DNA from: Phreatobacter sp.
GTDB taxonomy: Bacteria; Pseudomonadota; Alphaproteobacteria; Rhizobiales; Phreatobacteraceae
Assembly: GCF_030691135.1 (NCBI RefSeq)
Contig: NZ_JAUYFA010000039.1
Coordinates: 114,036 to 178,035, forward strand
DNA length: 64,000 bases
Reading direction: 5' to 3'
The notes under the pieces: generated by a model
The model's input: the letters and a program-made list of their open reading frames with translations, nothing else
The model's database searches: none
What the model was told of the DNA's origin: nothing
Part shown: positions 10,892 to 19,804 of the stretch, one piece after another
Numbering within the stretch: position 1 is the first letter of the stretch
How the letters are laid out: every line of letters begins with the position of its first letter
Translations under genes and position numbers: made by a program

Positions 10892-11365
10892 GTGGTCGCC
10901 GACCTCGCCACGCTGACGACCATGGCCCTCGCCGCCTTCACCGCCGCCACCCTCCTGCCGGGAGGATCGGAAGCGGTCTTCGTCGCGCTCCTCGCCGCCG
11001 GCACGTCCAGCCCCTTCGCGCTGTTCCTCGTCGCGGCCATCGCCAATACGGCCGGCGGCATGACGAGCTGGTGGATCGGCACGCAGATCGCCCGCGGCGC
11101 CGACAGCGAGCGCGGCCATGCCTGGATGCGGCGGTTCCGGCTGCCGCCCGAAAGCTTCGCCCGCGCCACGCGGCTGTTCACCCGATACGGCTGGGCGACC
11201 CTGCTGCTGTGCTGGCTGCCGGTCATCGGCGACCCCATTACCCTCGTCGCCGGCATGGCGCGCTATCCCGCCCTGCCGACGGCGCTGATCACGGGCCTCG
11301 CCCGCACGTTGCGCTATGCCGCAGTCTGGGCGGCGGCGGCCGGGATCATCGCCTGGTGGAGCTGA
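10892..11365 (+). CDS. YqaA/DedA-like inner membrane protein
   Basis: This 157-residue polytopic membrane protein of the YqaA (SNARE-associated/DedA-like) family has hydrophobic segments near residues 7-25, 28-60, 100-125 and 130-155. The motif FLVAAIANTAGGMTSWWIG and the Arg-containing WLPVIGDPITLVAGMAR region are the family hallmarks. DedA-type proteins are thought to move lipids such as undecaprenyl phosphate or phosphatidylethanolamine. A GTG start is used. It is divergent from the MarR gene across about 120 bp, a region with a GTTAAC box at 10875-10880. Confidence 0.85.
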   Translation: MVADLATLTTMALAAFTAATLLPGGSEAVFVALLAAGTSSPFALFLVAAIANTAGGMTSWWIGTQIARGADSERGHAWMRRFRLPPESFARATRLFTRYGWATLLLCWLPVIGDPITLVAGMARYPALPTALITGLARTLRYAAVWAAAAGIIAWWS

Positions 11366-11459
11366 CCGGACGGCGCCCATCCGCGCCGCCGCCCCTGTAC
11401 CTCACCGGTGAAATGCACTAATCACGGCGCATTCCCCGTGACTGCGAGAGGCTATCGCG

Positions 11460-12422
11460 ATGCAGACCTACGACAGGCTCGTCACCGTCTTCGGCGGTTC
11501 GGGATTCGTCGGCCGACATGTCGTGCGTGCCCTCGCCAAACGCGGCTTCCGGATCCGCGTCGCTGTCCGCCGTCCCGATCTCGCCGGTCATCTGCAGCCG
11601 CTCGGCGCGGTGGGGCAGATCCATGCCGTGCAGGCCAACCTGCGCTATCCCGATTCGGTCCGCCAGGCGGTGATGGGCTCCGAGATCGTCATCAACTGCG
11701 TCGGCATCCTCTTCGAGACCGGCCGGCAGAAATTCGATTCCGTCCAGGCCCGCGGTGCCGCGACCGTCGCCAAGGCGGCGGCGGAGGCGGGCGCCCGCCT
11801 CATCCACCTCTCGGCCATCGGCGCCGATGCGGACAGCACCGCGCTCTATGCACGCACCAAGGCGGCCGGCGAGGCCGCCGTGCTGAGCGAAGTCCCCGAC
11901 GCGGTGATCCTGCGGCCCTCCATCGTCTTCGGACCGGAGGATGATTTCTTCAACCGCTTCGCCGGCATGGCGCAGATGTCGCCGGTCCTGCCGCTGGTCG
12001 GTGGCGGCGAGACGCGGTTCCAGCCGGTCTTTGTCGGCGATGTGGCGCAGGCCGTGATGGCCGCCGTGGACGGCCAGACCAAGCCCGGCGCCGTCTATGA
12101 ACTCGGCGGCCCCGCGGTGAAGAGCTTCCGCGACCTGCTGGAATTCGTGCTGGCGACGATCCAGCGCAAGCGCCTGCTGGTGTCGCTGCCCTTCGGCGTC
12201 GCCCGCCTGCAGGCCAAGATCCTGCAGCTTCTGCCCAAGCCGATGCTGACCGAGGATCAGGTCGAACTGCTGCGCGCCGACAATGTCGTGAGCGAGGCCG
12301 CCAAGGCCGAGGGGCGGACCCTCGAGGGGCTCGGCATCCAGCCCCAGTCGGTGGAGGCGGTCGTCCCCACCTATCTCTGGCGTTTCCGCCGGCAGGGCCA
12401 GTTCACCGAATCGACGCGCTGA
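11460..12422 (+). CDS. Complex I NDUFA9-family NAD(P)-binding protein
   Basis: The 320-residue atypical short-chain dehydrogenase has the dinucleotide-binding motif FGGSGFVGRHV near residue 11 and an NmrA-like fold throughout. The pattern matches the alphaproteobacterial homologues of the mitochondrial complex I accessory subunit NDUFA9. Some alphaproteobacterial complex I preparations include such a protein. The usual catalytic YxxxK is degenerate (ALYARTKAAGEAAV keeps Tyr and Lys). The gene is monocistronic and faces uppP, with 6 nt between the stops. A quinone-related or assembly role is inferred from the family only. Confidence 0.87.
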   Translation: MQTYDRLVTVFGGSGFVGRHVVRALAKRGFRIRVAVRRPDLAGHLQPLGAVGQIHAVQANLRYPDSVRQAVMGSEIVINCVGILFETGRQKFDSVQARGAATVAKAAAEAGARLIHLSAIGADADSTALYARTKAAGEAAVLSEVPDAVILRPSIVFGPEDDFFNRFAGMAQMSPVLPLVGGGETRFQPVFVGDVAQAVMAAVDGQTKPGAVYELGGPAVKSFRDLLEFVLATIQRKRLLVSLPFGVARLQAKILQLLPKPMLTEDQVELLRADNVVSEAAKAEGRTLEGLGIQPQSVEAVVPTYLWRFRRQGQFTESTR

Positions 12423-12428
12423 CCGCCC

Positions 12429-13232
12429 TCAGCGCATCAGGTAGAGCCCCACGAGCCCGGCCGAGCCGACCACGATCCGCCACACGGCAAAGAGCGTGAA
12501 GCCGTGGCGGCTGACATAGTCGAGCAGGAAGCGCACCACGAAGAGGCCGGAGATGAAGGCAGCGACGAAGCCGACGCCGATCGTCGTGACGTCGGAGAAG
12601 TCCAGGATCTTGTGGTTCTTGTAGAGGTCGTAGGCGAAGGCCCCCGCCATGGTCGGCATGGCGAGGAAGAACGAGAACTCGGCGGCGGCGCGCTTGGACG
12701 TGCCCATCAGCAGGGCCCCGACGATGGTGGCGCCCGACCGCGAGACGCCCGGAAAAAGCGCGGCGCACTGGCACAGGCCGATCTTCAGCGCCAGCCAGGG
12801 CGAGAAGCGGAAGGCATTGTCCTCGCGGACCTCGAGCTTCATCCGATCGACGACGAGCAGGACGATTCCGCCGAGGATCAGCGCCACGCAGACCAGATCG
12901 GGACGTTCGAAAATCGCCTTGATCTGGCCGTGCAGCAGCGCGCCGAGCGCCGCCGCCGGCAGGAAGGCGACGAGGACGGAGACGACGAAGCGCCGCGCCC
13001 AGGCATCGGTCGGCAGGCACAGGACGACGCCGAGCAGGCGGGAGAAATAGACCAGCAGGATGGCGAGGATCGCCCCGAGCTGGATCAGCACCTCGAAGGT
13101 CTTCCCCGTCGATTTGAAGCCGAGGAAATGGCCGATCAGGATCAGGTGTCCCGTCGACGAGACCGGAATGAACTCGGTCGCCCCCTCCACCACGCCGAGG
13201 ACCAGCGCCTTGGCCAGATTGACGATGTCCAT
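12429..13232 (-). CDS. uppP: Undecaprenyl-diphosphatase
   Basis: The 267-residue inner-membrane enzyme removes a phosphate from undecaprenyl pyrophosphate to recycle the cell-wall lipid carrier. It has the two conserved motifs of the BacA/UppP family: [15 protein letters not shown] (residues 16-30) and [15 protein letters not shown] (about 158-172), plus about seven hydrophobic segments. Length is standard. High dosage gives bacitracin resistance in other bacteria. It is a single gene with a 283-bp upstream region that holds a GGTTAAG motif but no gene I can support. Confidence 0.95.
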   Translation of the reverse strand: MDIVNLAKALVLGVVEGATEFIPVSSTGHLILIGHFLGFKSTGKTFEVLIQLGAILAILLVYFSRLLGVVLCLPTDAWARRFVVSVLVAFLPAAALGALLHGQIKAIFERPDLVCVALILGGIVLLVVDRMKLEVREDNAFRFSPWLALKIGLCQCAALFPGVSRSGATIVGALLMGTSKRAAAEFSFFLAMPTMAGAFAYDLYKNHKILDFSDVTTIGVGFVAAFISGLFVVRFLLDYVSRHGFTLFAVWRIVVGSAGLVGLYLMR

Positions 13233-13515
13233 GTTGACCTCGGTCGCGTCGCAACAGCCGGAACGCCGGCTCTGCCCCTGTCATAGCCACGACTGTCTTC
13301 ATGTCCGGTTAAGCATGCGCCTCCGTGAAAGTGCTGAGGTCCGCGCATCGCACGGCCTGTTCACCAAAGGTCAACCATGACGGATCGTGAAGGCCGATCG
13401 GCAAATCCTGCGGTTGTTTCCCTGCCGCCATGGCGCTATGCACCCGCCTCCACCCGCATTGTCATCGAAAAACCACATCGGGACCCTCGATTGCGGTCAT
13501 TCAGGTCTGGGGCGC

Positions 13516-14208
13516 ATGGGACTCACTCTCCACCATCGATTTTTCTGCCCGCATTCCCGCTTTGTGCGCCTCGTGCTTGCCGAACGTGGTCTCGAGGCGG
13601 AACTCGTCGAGGTGAAGCCGTGGGAGCGCCGGACCGAGTTCCTGCGGATCAATCCCGAGGGGACGACGCCGGTTCTGGAACTGTCGGAAGGCGTCGCCGT
13701 TCCCGGTCCCGAGGGCGTCGCCGGCTGGCTCGACGACACCGACACCCTGCCCGCCGATCGCCGCCTGATGCCCGAGGCCATCCTGCACCGCATCGAGGTG
13801 CGCCGCCTGATGCGCTGGTTCCACGGCAAGTTCTTCGAGGAAGTGTCGGGTCCTCTGGTGGAAGAGAAGATCGACAAGCGGTTCATCCCGGCCGAATACG
13901 GCGACGGCGCGCCCAACACGACGGCGCTGCGCGCCGCGCGCGCCAATATCCGCTATCATCTGGCCTATGTGGGGTGGCTGGCGGCGCGGAGCGACTGGCT
14001 CGCCGGCCCTCAGATGAGCTACGCCGATCTGGCGGCCGCCGCGCATCTGTCGGTGGTGGACTATCTGGGCGAGGTTTCGTGGAACGACGACGCGGCAGCG
14101 AGGGACTGGTATGCGCGGGTGAAATCGCGCCCGTCCTTCCGCACCCTGCTGAACGACCGCGTGGTCGGCATGCAGCCGAGCGCGAGCTACGCCGATCTCG
14201 ACTTCTGA
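13516..14208 (+). CDS. Glutathione S-transferase family protein
   Basis: This 230-residue soluble protein has an N-terminal thioredoxin-like domain ([21 protein letters not shown], with FCPHS at the usual active-site position) and an all-helical C-terminal domain with the N-capping motif [18 protein letters not shown]. It matches the glutathione S-transferase fold, probably the FzlA-like or beta class found upstream of queG in Rhizobiales. The start is set at ATG 13516; the frame is open 129 bp further but those residues do not match. In Caulobacter, the GST homologue FzlA acts with FtsZ in cell division. Whether this protein is that orthologue needs a tree. Confidence 0.85.
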   Translation: MGLTLHHRFFCPHSRFVRLVLAERGLEAELVEVKPWERRTEFLRINPEGTTPVLELSEGVAVPGPEGVAGWLDDTDTLPADRRLMPEAILHRIEVRRLMRWFHGKFFEEVSGPLVEEKIDKRFIPAEYGDGAPNTTALRAARANIRYHLAYVGWLAARSDWLAGPQMSYADLAAAAHLSVVDYLGEVSWNDDAAARDWYARVKSRPSFRTLLNDRVVGMQPSASYADLDF

Positions 14209-15317
14209 GCGACACTGTCGCGCTGCGTGCCGCCATCACCGCGCAGGCCCGCGCCGAAGGGTTCGATGCGATCGGCTTCACCCGCCCTGACGCCATTCCC
14301 GAGGCCGGCCAACGCCTCGCCGAGGCTATCGAGGCCGGTCATCACGGATCGATGCACTGGATGGCGGAGACCCTGGAACGGCGATCCCACCCCAATGCCA
14401 TGTGGCCCGAGGGCCGTTCCCTCATCATGCTCGGCGTCAATTATGGGCCGGACGAAAACCCGCTCGACGGCCTGAGAGACCATGACCGCGGCCTGATCTC
14501 CGTCTATGCCCGCGGCGACGATTATCACGAGGTCATCAAGGCGCGGCTGAAGGCGCTGGCCCGCTGGCTGGTGGAGGAAACCGGGTGCGCGCTCAAGGTC
14601 TTCGTCGACACCGCCCCTTTGATGGAAAAACCGCTGGCGGCCGCCGCCGGCCTCGGCTGGCAGGGCAAGCACACCAACCTCGTCTCCCGCGACTTCGGCT
14701 CCTGGCTCTTCCTCGGCGCCATCATGACGACGCTGGAGATTCCCGCCGACGCTGCCGAGCGCGATCATTGCGGCTCGTGCCGCGCCTGCCTCGCCATCTG
14801 CCCGACCGACGCCTTTCCGCGTCCCTATGCCCTCGATGCGCGGCGCTGCATCAGCTACCTCACCATCGAGCACAAGGGCCCGATCCCGCACGAATTCCGC
14901 AAGCCCATGGGCAACCGCATCTATGGCTGCGACGATTGTCTCGCCGCCTGCCCCTGGAACAAGTTCGCCGAGACCGGGCGCAACCTGAAACTGGCGGCGC
15001 GCGAGCACCTGAAGCGCCCCGCCCTCGCCGATCTGGCGCGGCTCGACGACGCCGCTTTCCGCGTGCTCTTCGCCAAGAGCCCGGTGAAACGCATCGGCCG
15101 CGACCGCTTCGTCCGCAATGTGCTGATCGCCATCGGCAACAGCGACGACCCGACCCTCGTGCCGCCCGCCTTCGACCTCCTCGCCGATCCCGCCCCGGCC
15201 GTCCGCGGCGCGGCCGTCTGGGCTCTGCGGCAACTGGCGCCGGAACGCCTGCCCGCGCGGCCGCCGGCCAGCGAGGACGATCCCGACGTGCTCGCCGAGT
15301 GGGCACCCATCCCCTAA
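14205..15317 (+). CDS. queG: Epoxyqueuosine reductase QueG, apparent CTG start
   Basis: The 370-residue iron-sulfur, cobalamin-dependent enzyme makes the last step of queuosine synthesis in tRNA. Two [4Fe-4S] motifs are clear: [12 protein letters not shown] (about residue 188) and CDDCLAACP (about 245), followed by a HEAT-like C-terminal region. No ATG, GTG or TTG exists in frame between the family-conserved N-terminus and the body of the upstream gene. The best start is CTG at 14205, which overlaps the GST stop as CTGA and gives the N-terminus [13 protein letters not shown] after the start residue. An ancestral ATGA overlap changed to CTGA would explain this. The gene is otherwise intact. 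Confidence 0.9.
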   Translation: MSDTVALRAAITAQARAEGFDAIGFTRPDAIPEAGQRLAEAIEAGHHGSMHWMAETLERRSHPNAMWPEGRSLIMLGVNYGPDENPLDGLRDHDRGLISVYARGDDYHEVIKARLKALARWLVEETGCALKVFVDTAPLMEKPLAAAAGLGWQGKHTNLVSRDFGSWLFLGAIMTTLEIPADAAERDHCGSCRACLAICPTDAFPRPYALDARRCISYLTIEHKGPIPHEFRKPMGNRIYGCDDCLAACPWNKFAETGRNLKLAAREHLKRPALADLARLDDAAFRVLFAKSPVKRIGRDRFVRNVLIAIGNSDDPTLVPPAFDLLADPAPAVRGAAVWALRQLAPERLPARPPASEDDPDVLAEWAPIP

Positions 15318-15351
15318 GCTCCTCCCCGATCGCCAACCGCAAGCTCATCCC

Positions 15352-16239
15352 ATGACGCATCTCCTCGTTTTCGGCCTCGGCTATTCATCCCGCGCGGTGC
15401 TGCGCGCCACACCGGCCGCCACCACCCGGATCACCGCGACGGTCCGCTCGGCCGAACGGGCCGCCGCCCTGTCCTCGGCGCCCGTCGAGGGACGCGCCGT
15501 CACCATGCTGCCTTTCGACGGCACGGCCCTGTCGTCGGACCTCGCCGCGGCCATTGACACAGCCGACCACATCCTGGTCTCCGCCCCGCCGGACGAAGCC
15601 GGCGACCCCGTCCTCAGGGCCTGCGCCGTGGCTCTTGCGGCCCATCCGGCAAAGGCCATCGCCTATCTCTCCACCGTCGGCGTCTACGGTGACCATGCGG
15701 GCGGCTGGGTGGACGAGACCACCGAACCGCGACCGGCGAGCCCGCGCAGCTTTGAAAGACTGGAGGCGGAGCGCGCCTGGACAGCCTATGGCGCGGCGCA
15801 TGGCGTACCGGTCGCCATCCTGCGCCTTTCCGGCATCTACGGGCCGGGGCAGAACGCTCTGGTCAATCTGGCGCGTGGCACGGCGCGGCGAATCATCAAG
15901 CCGGGCCAGGTCTTCAACCGCATTTACGTGGATGACATCGCCCAGGCGGTGCTGGCGAGCTTCGCCCGCCGTTACAACGGCATCGTCAATGTCACCGACG
16001 ACGAGCCCTCGCCGCCCCAGGACGTCATCACCTATGCGGCGGAACTGATGGGCGTTCCGCCGCCGCCAGAGGTCCCCTTCGAGGAGAGCGGCCTCTCGCC
16101 CATGGGGCGGAGCTTCTATGGCGAGTGCAAAAGGGTCAGCAACATGAGGCTGAAAACTGAACTGTCCGTTAAGCTGTTGCATCCAAACTTCAAGGCGGCG
16201 CTCCGGGCATTGGCCGCCGGGGGCGACGGCAGGCGCTAG
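15352..16239 (+). CDS. SDR/epimerase-like NAD-dependent protein (YeeZ-type)
   Basis: The 295-residue protein is an extended short-chain dehydrogenase/epimerase relative. The N-terminal motif is FGLGYSS (residues 7-13), a shortened dinucleotide-binding loop typical of the YeeZ group. The YLSTVGVYGDHAGGWVDE segment corresponds to the Ser/Tyr active region, and the later VPVAILRLSGIYGPGQN is conserved in the family. It follows queG by 34 bp on the same strand and may be co-transcribed. The substrate is unknown. Confidence 0.82.
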   Translation: MTHLLVFGLGYSSRAVLRATPAATTRITATVRSAERAAALSSAPVEGRAVTMLPFDGTALSSDLAAAIDTADHILVSAPPDEAGDPVLRACAVALAAHPAKAIAYLSTVGVYGDHAGGWVDETTEPRPASPRSFERLEAERAWTAYGAAHGVPVAILRLSGIYGPGQNALVNLARGTARRIIKPGQVFNRIYVDDIAQAVLASFARRYNGIVNVTDDEPSPPQDVITYAAELMGVPPPPEVPFEESGLSPMGRSFYGECKRVSNMRLKTELSVKLLHPNFKAALRALAAGGDGRR

Positions 16240-16271
16240 GGAGTTCCGCAGAGTCATCTTGATATTGCATT

Positions 16272-16298
16272 GCAGCATAGTCGTGACAGCATTGCTGC
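16272..16298. promoter_or_regulatory. Inverted repeat GCAGCA-N15-TGCTGC, candidate operator
   Basis: The gap 16240-16401 is more AT-rich than its surroundings and holds TGCATTGCAGCA and GCATTGCTGCGAC. Together they form GCAGCA-N15-TGCTGC. It lies about 105 bp upstream of a tiny membrane protein gene. TGC/GCA motifs of this general kind are known for the polyhydroxybutyrate regulator PhaR, but the assignment here is only a guess. Confidence 0.35.
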
Positions 16299-16401
16299 GA
16301 CGCACAAATCACGGAACCATACCCCTCGTTCGTCAGCCGCACGCCTTCCCGACGGCCGGTGCCGCGGATGACGACCGTCACCCGAGCCTTAGGGGTATGT
16401 C

Positions 16402-16524
16402 ATGATGATCGATATCGGCATTGCAGACTTGGCCATCATTCTCATCGGTCTCGGCGTTGGCGCGGCACTCGCGCTCTTCGTCATCGACACGGCCAAGCAG
16501 ATGAATCTGCGCACCGACCCGTAA
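16402..16524 (+). CDS. 40-residue single-pass membrane protein, unknown function
   Basis: This short open frame reads MMIDIGIADLAIILIGLGVG followed by AALALFVIDTAKQMNLRTDP and a TAA stop. AGGGG at 16391-16395 sits 6 nt before the ATG, a good ribosome site. Residues 8-28 form one hydrophobic helix with a short acidic N-terminus outside and a basic tail, the layout of regulatory small membrane proteins. It has its own AT-rich upstream region and ends 9 nt before the convergent rlmJ stop. I do not recognise a family. The good ribosome site and protein-like composition support it as real, but conservation is untested. Confidence 0.6.
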   Translation: MMIDIGIADLAIILIGLGVGAALALFVIDTAKQMNLRTDP

Positions 16525-16533
16525 GATCCGGGC

Positions 16534-17373
16534 TCAGGACGCGTCGCCGGACACCAGAAGCCGGCCCGCAGGAACGTTCAGGGCGTTCCACAGCAACTGA
16601 CCGGCCGCACGGATGACCGGCGCGAGCGTATAGGGGGCGTTGACGGTCACCAGACCGGCTCCCGACAGGCGCTGACCGTCAACGACGCGCCAGGTCGCCT
16701 CGATGGTGAGGCATTTCGGAATCGCGAGATCGGCGATCATCCGGTGGAAGCGCTTCACCTCAAGCGGATCCTTCACCGGGTACCAGAGCACGAAGACCCC
16801 CGTCGCGAAGCGGCGCACGCCGTTGGCCAGAGCCTCGGCGAGACGGTCATAATCGCCGCGTCTTTCGAAGGGAGGATCGATCAGGACGAGCCCGCGCTTC
16901 TCCTTCGGCGGCAGGAAGGCCTTGGGCGCCAGCCAGCCGTCGAGCGTGATGACCTTGGCGCGTTTCTCCGCATGGAAGAGCGATGCCAGCGTCCGGGAAT
17001 CCTCCGGGTGGAGCTCGCAGAATGTCAACCCGTCGATCGGGCGGGTCATCAGCCGCGCGATCTCGGGACTGCCGGGATAATGCGTCAGCCGGCCGTCCGG
17101 ATTGAGCCGCGCGACGACGTCGAGATAGGGATCGAGAAAGACCGCCAGCGGCTCCGGCAGATCCTTGCCCCACAGCCGGCCGATGCCCTCCACCCATTCA
17201 CCCGTCCGCTCGGCGGGGTCGGAGGTCAGGTCATAGCGGCCGGTGCCGGCATGGGTGTCGACGACGCGGAGCGGCGTATCCTTCTGCATCATATGCGCGA
17301 GGATGAAGGCGAACACCGCGTGCTTGATGACGTCGGCCGGATTTCCCGCGTGGAAGGCGTGGCGATAGTTCAT
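16534..17373 (-). CDS. rlmJ: 23S rRNA (adenine(2030)-N6)-methyltransferase
   Basis: The 279-residue protein methylates A2030 in 23S rRNA using S-adenosylmethionine. The N-terminal NYRHAFHAGNPADVIKH motif is diagnostic of RlmJ. The SAM loop VVDTHAGTGRY follows (about residue 37), then the catalytic LIDPPFE (an N/DPPY-type motif, about residue 163). Length is standard. It converges on the small membrane protein gene and is separated from the TPR-methyltransferase behind it by 41 bp on the same strand, so the three leftward genes 19729-16534 may form one transcript. Confidence 0.94.
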   Translation of the reverse strand: MNYRHAFHAGNPADVIKHAVFAFILAHMMQKDTPLRVVDTHAGTGRYDLTSDPAERTGEWVEGIGRLWGKDLPEPLAVFLDPYLDVVARLNPDGRLTHYPGSPEIARLMTRPIDGLTFCELHPEDSRTLASLFHAEKRAKVITLDGWLAPKAFLPPKEKRGLVLIDPPFERRGDYDRLAEALANGVRRFATGVFVLWYPVKDPLEVKRFHRMIADLAIPKCLTIEATWRVVDGQRLSGAGLVTVNAPYTLAPVIRAAGQLLWNALNVPAGRLLVSGDAS

Positions 17374-17414
17374 GCAGGAAGGCTGTGACCGGCATTACCG
17401 CCGAGGTCAACTTT

Positions 17415-18344
17415 TCATGCCCGGCAGGCGACGACCAGCCAGCCGGGAACCGGTTGTCCGGCCTCCCGGCGCGTCGTCGCCGGCTCGAAGACGACGGGGC
17501 GAAGGCCTCCGGCCGCCAGTGCCTCCTGCAGCACCGGTTCGGCATGGGCATAGCGGAGCCCGGCACCGAGGACGACGCCGTCGCCGTCATGGCTCTCGAC
17601 GGTGAAGGCGCAGAGGCCGGCCTTCGACAGGACTCGGCCAGCCTCGGCGAGGATCGGCCCGAGATCGGCGCAGTAGATGAACACGTCGGCGGCCACCAGA
17701 AGGTCGGCGGAGGCATCGGGCAGAGCTGCCAGATGGGCCGCCAGGTCGCTGACGGCGAGGCGCTCATAGATCCCCTTGCGCCGGGCGATCTCGACCATCC
17801 GCCCCGAGAGGTCGACGCCGTCGATGGTGCCGGCGAAAGGCGCGAAGACCTCGCCTGCCAGCCCGGTGCCGCAGCCCAGATCGAGAACGCGGTCGAAGCG
17901 GAGGGGTTCTCCGGAGGCCGCGCGGGCGCGCGTCACCGCGTCGAGGAGGACTTCCGGACCGCGATAGGCCAGCCCCTCGCGCAGCGCCTGCTCGAAGCGC
18001 GGCGCGTAATCCTCGTAGAGAGCCGTCACATAGGCCGGCGTCATCGCCTCGGCGGCGCCGACTTCGCCGAGGCGGGCGAGCATCAGCTGCGCCCCGAACA
18101 TGTCGGTCGGATCCCGGTCGAGCGCCTGGCGGAACGCCGTGGCGGCCGCGCCATGGTCGCCCCGCGCCATCTCGACCTCGCCGAGGGTGAACCATCCGGC
18201 GGCCCAGTGCGGCGCGATCTCCAGCGCCTGGACGAGGAGATCGGCGGCCGCTGTCAGGTCGCCATCGGCCTTGGCCGCCATGGCATAGTCGAAGCGGCGG
18301 TCGGCGAGAAGGTCGCCGGATGAGCGGAAGGCTTGCGGCCCCAT
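17415..18344 (-). CDS. TPR-repeat SAM-dependent methyltransferase
   Basis: This 309-residue two-part protein has N-terminal tetratricopeptide-like repeats (about residues 18-90, AAKADGDLTAAADLLVQALEIAPHWAAGW type) and a class I methyltransferase domain with motif I VLDLGCGTGLAGE near residue 150. The ATG at 18344 shares one base with the ampG stop (TGATG), so its translation is coupled to ampG. The frame stays open upstream inside ampG, but that part is shadow sequence. The substrate is unknown; similar contig neighbours suggest a protein or envelope target, which is inference. Confidence 0.88.
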   Translation of the reverse strand: MGPQAFRSSGDLLADRRFDYAMAAKADGDLTAAADLLVQALEIAPHWAAGWFTLGEVEMARGDHGAAATAFRQALDRDPTDMFGAQLMLARLGEVGAAEAMTPAYVTALYEDYAPRFEQALREGLAYRGPEVLLDAVTRARAASGEPLRFDRVLDLGCGTGLAGEVFAPFAGTIDGVDLSGRMVEIARRKGIYERLAVSDLAAHLAALPDASADLLVAADVFIYCADLGPILAEAGRVLSKAGLCAFTVESHDGDGVVLGAGLRYAHAEPVLQEALAAGGLRPVVFEPATTRREAGQPVPGWLVVACRA

Positions 18345-19729
18345 CAGTCGTCGGCCGAAAGCCTGCCCGTCGGCCGGGTCAGGAAGGCGAAGTGGCCGCG
18401 GCTCTGCAGCCACCACAGGAGGACGAGGCTGGGGATGGCCGTCAGGCAGGACAGGACGAAGAACCAGAACCAGCCGGTCTCCGCGGCGACAAAGCCGGCG
18501 GGTGCGGAGATATAGGTCCGCCCGACGGCCGACAGCGCCGACAAGAGCGCATATTGCGTCGCCGTGTGCAGCGGTGACTGGCAGAGCGACGAGAGGTAGG
18601 CGACGAAGATCACCGTGCCGATGGCACCGGTGAAATTCTCGGCGACGATGACGAAGGCGAGCATGGCATAGCTGGCGGGCATCACCGCCTGCAGGGCGAA
18701 GACGAGGTTGGATCCCATCTGCAGGAAGGCGGCGAGCCACAGGCAGGTCCGCAGGTCGAGGCCGCGGGCGACGAAGCCGCCGGCGAACCCGCCGGCCAGC
18801 GTCGCCGCCAGGCCGAGGCCCTTGACGATCGCCGCATATTCCTCGCGCGAGTAGCCCATGCCGCGGATGACGAAGGGTCCGGTCATCGCCCCGACGAAGG
18901 CGTCGCAGAGCTTGAACAGGATGACGAAGGCGAGGATGGCGAGGGCCGCATCGCGGGTCAGGAACTCGGAGAAGGCGCCGATCGCCGCCTTCCAGACCCG
19001 CGCCAGCTGGTTCTCGCCGGCAAGGCCCCTGGCCGCTTCCGCCGAACGACCCGGCTCGCGTGCCACCAGCGTCGTCACCATGCCGACGACGACGAAGCCC
19101 GCCATCACCACATAGCCGAAGGTCCAGGCGGAGGCCTTGTCGAAGCCCTGGACCTTCTCGAAATAGGAGACGATGAAGAGGGCTCCGGCGGTGGAGACGA
19201 GCATCCCGATGCGATAGGCCGCGACATAGGCGCCGACGCCGGCGGCCTGTTCCGATACGTCGAGCTTCTCGACCCGGTAGGTGTCGATGACGATGTCCTG
19301 CGTCGCCGAGGCAAGCGCCACCAGCACCGCCCCCAGCGCGATCATGAAGGGCGAGACGTCAGGGTTCTGGAAGCCGAGGAAGACGATCGCCGCCATCAGC
19401 ATGATCTGGCTGAAGATCAGCCAGCCGCGGCGGCGGCCGAACAGACGGCAGAGGACGGGAATGTCGAGGGCATCGACCACCGGCGCCCACAGGAACTTGA
19501 TCGTGTAGGGCGTGCCGACGAGGGCGAAGAGGCCGATGGTCGACAGATTGACCGAGCTTTCCGCCATCCAGACCAGCAGGGTCGACCCGGACAGGGCCAG
19601 CGGCAGGCCGGCCGAAAAGCCGAGGAACAGGACGACCAGCACGTCGCGCCGGAAATAGACCGCCGCCGCCTCGCCCCAGCTGCGCCGCGCCGGAGCCTCC
19701 GGCTCGACGGCGACCTGACCCGTGCTCAT
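18344..19729 (-). CDS. ampG: AmpG family muropeptide MFS transporter
   Basis: The 461-residue major facilitator has about 12-14 hydrophobic segments. It carries the AmpG hallmark near the N-terminus (GFSAGLPLALSGSTLLVWM, about residues 37-55), then SVNLSTIGLFALVGTPYTIKF and VALASATQDIVIDTYRVE. AmpG imports GlcNAc-anhydroMurNAc peptides into the cytoplasm for cell-wall recycling and beta-lactamase signalling. A near-consensus CtrA box lies about 50 bp upstream. It is the first gene of a leftward run with the TPR-methyltransferase and perhaps rlmJ. Confidence 0.93.
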   Translation of the reverse strand: MSTGQVAVEPEAPARRSWGEAAAVYFRRDVLVVLFLGFSAGLPLALSGSTLLVWMAESSVNLSTIGLFALVGTPYTIKFLWAPVVDALDIPVLCRLFGRRRGWLIFSQIMLMAAIVFLGFQNPDVSPFMIALGAVLVALASATQDIVIDTYRVEKLDVSEQAAGVGAYVAAYRIGMLVSTAGALFIVSYFEKVQGFDKASAWTFGYVVMAGFVVVGMVTTLVAREPGRSAEAARGLAGENQLARVWKAAIGAFSEFLTRDAALAILAFVILFKLCDAFVGAMTGPFVIRGMGYSREEYAAIVKGLGLAATLAGGFAGGFVARGLDLRTCLWLAAFLQMGSNLVFALQAVMPASYAMLAFVIVAENFTGAIGTVIFVAYLSSLCQSPLHTATQYALLSALSAVGRTYISAPAGFVAAETGWFWFFVLSCLTAIPSLVLLWWLQSRGHFAFLTRPTGRLSADD

Positions 19730-19775
19730 GTCGTCCTCCGCGCTGACCGTCCTCGCGCAGGTGACGCGATCATGG

Positions 19776-19791
19776 TTAACGAAAGCTCAAC
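19776..19791. promoter_or_regulatory. Candidate CtrA box upstream of ampG
   Basis: TTAA-CGAAAGC-TCAAC matches the CtrA consensus TTAA-N7-TTAAC with one mismatch. It sits 47-62 bp before the ampG start. In this GC-rich sequence such an AT-rich pair is rare, but a single site is weak proof. Confidence 0.4.
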
Positions 19792-19804
19792 GCGGCCGCG
19801 CACC

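Noticed and set aside
13377..14204. In-frame extension of queG upstream to 13377
   Set aside because: The residues are Arg/Gly/Ala-rich shadow of the GST gene and do not match QueG; only the part from about 14205 is real.
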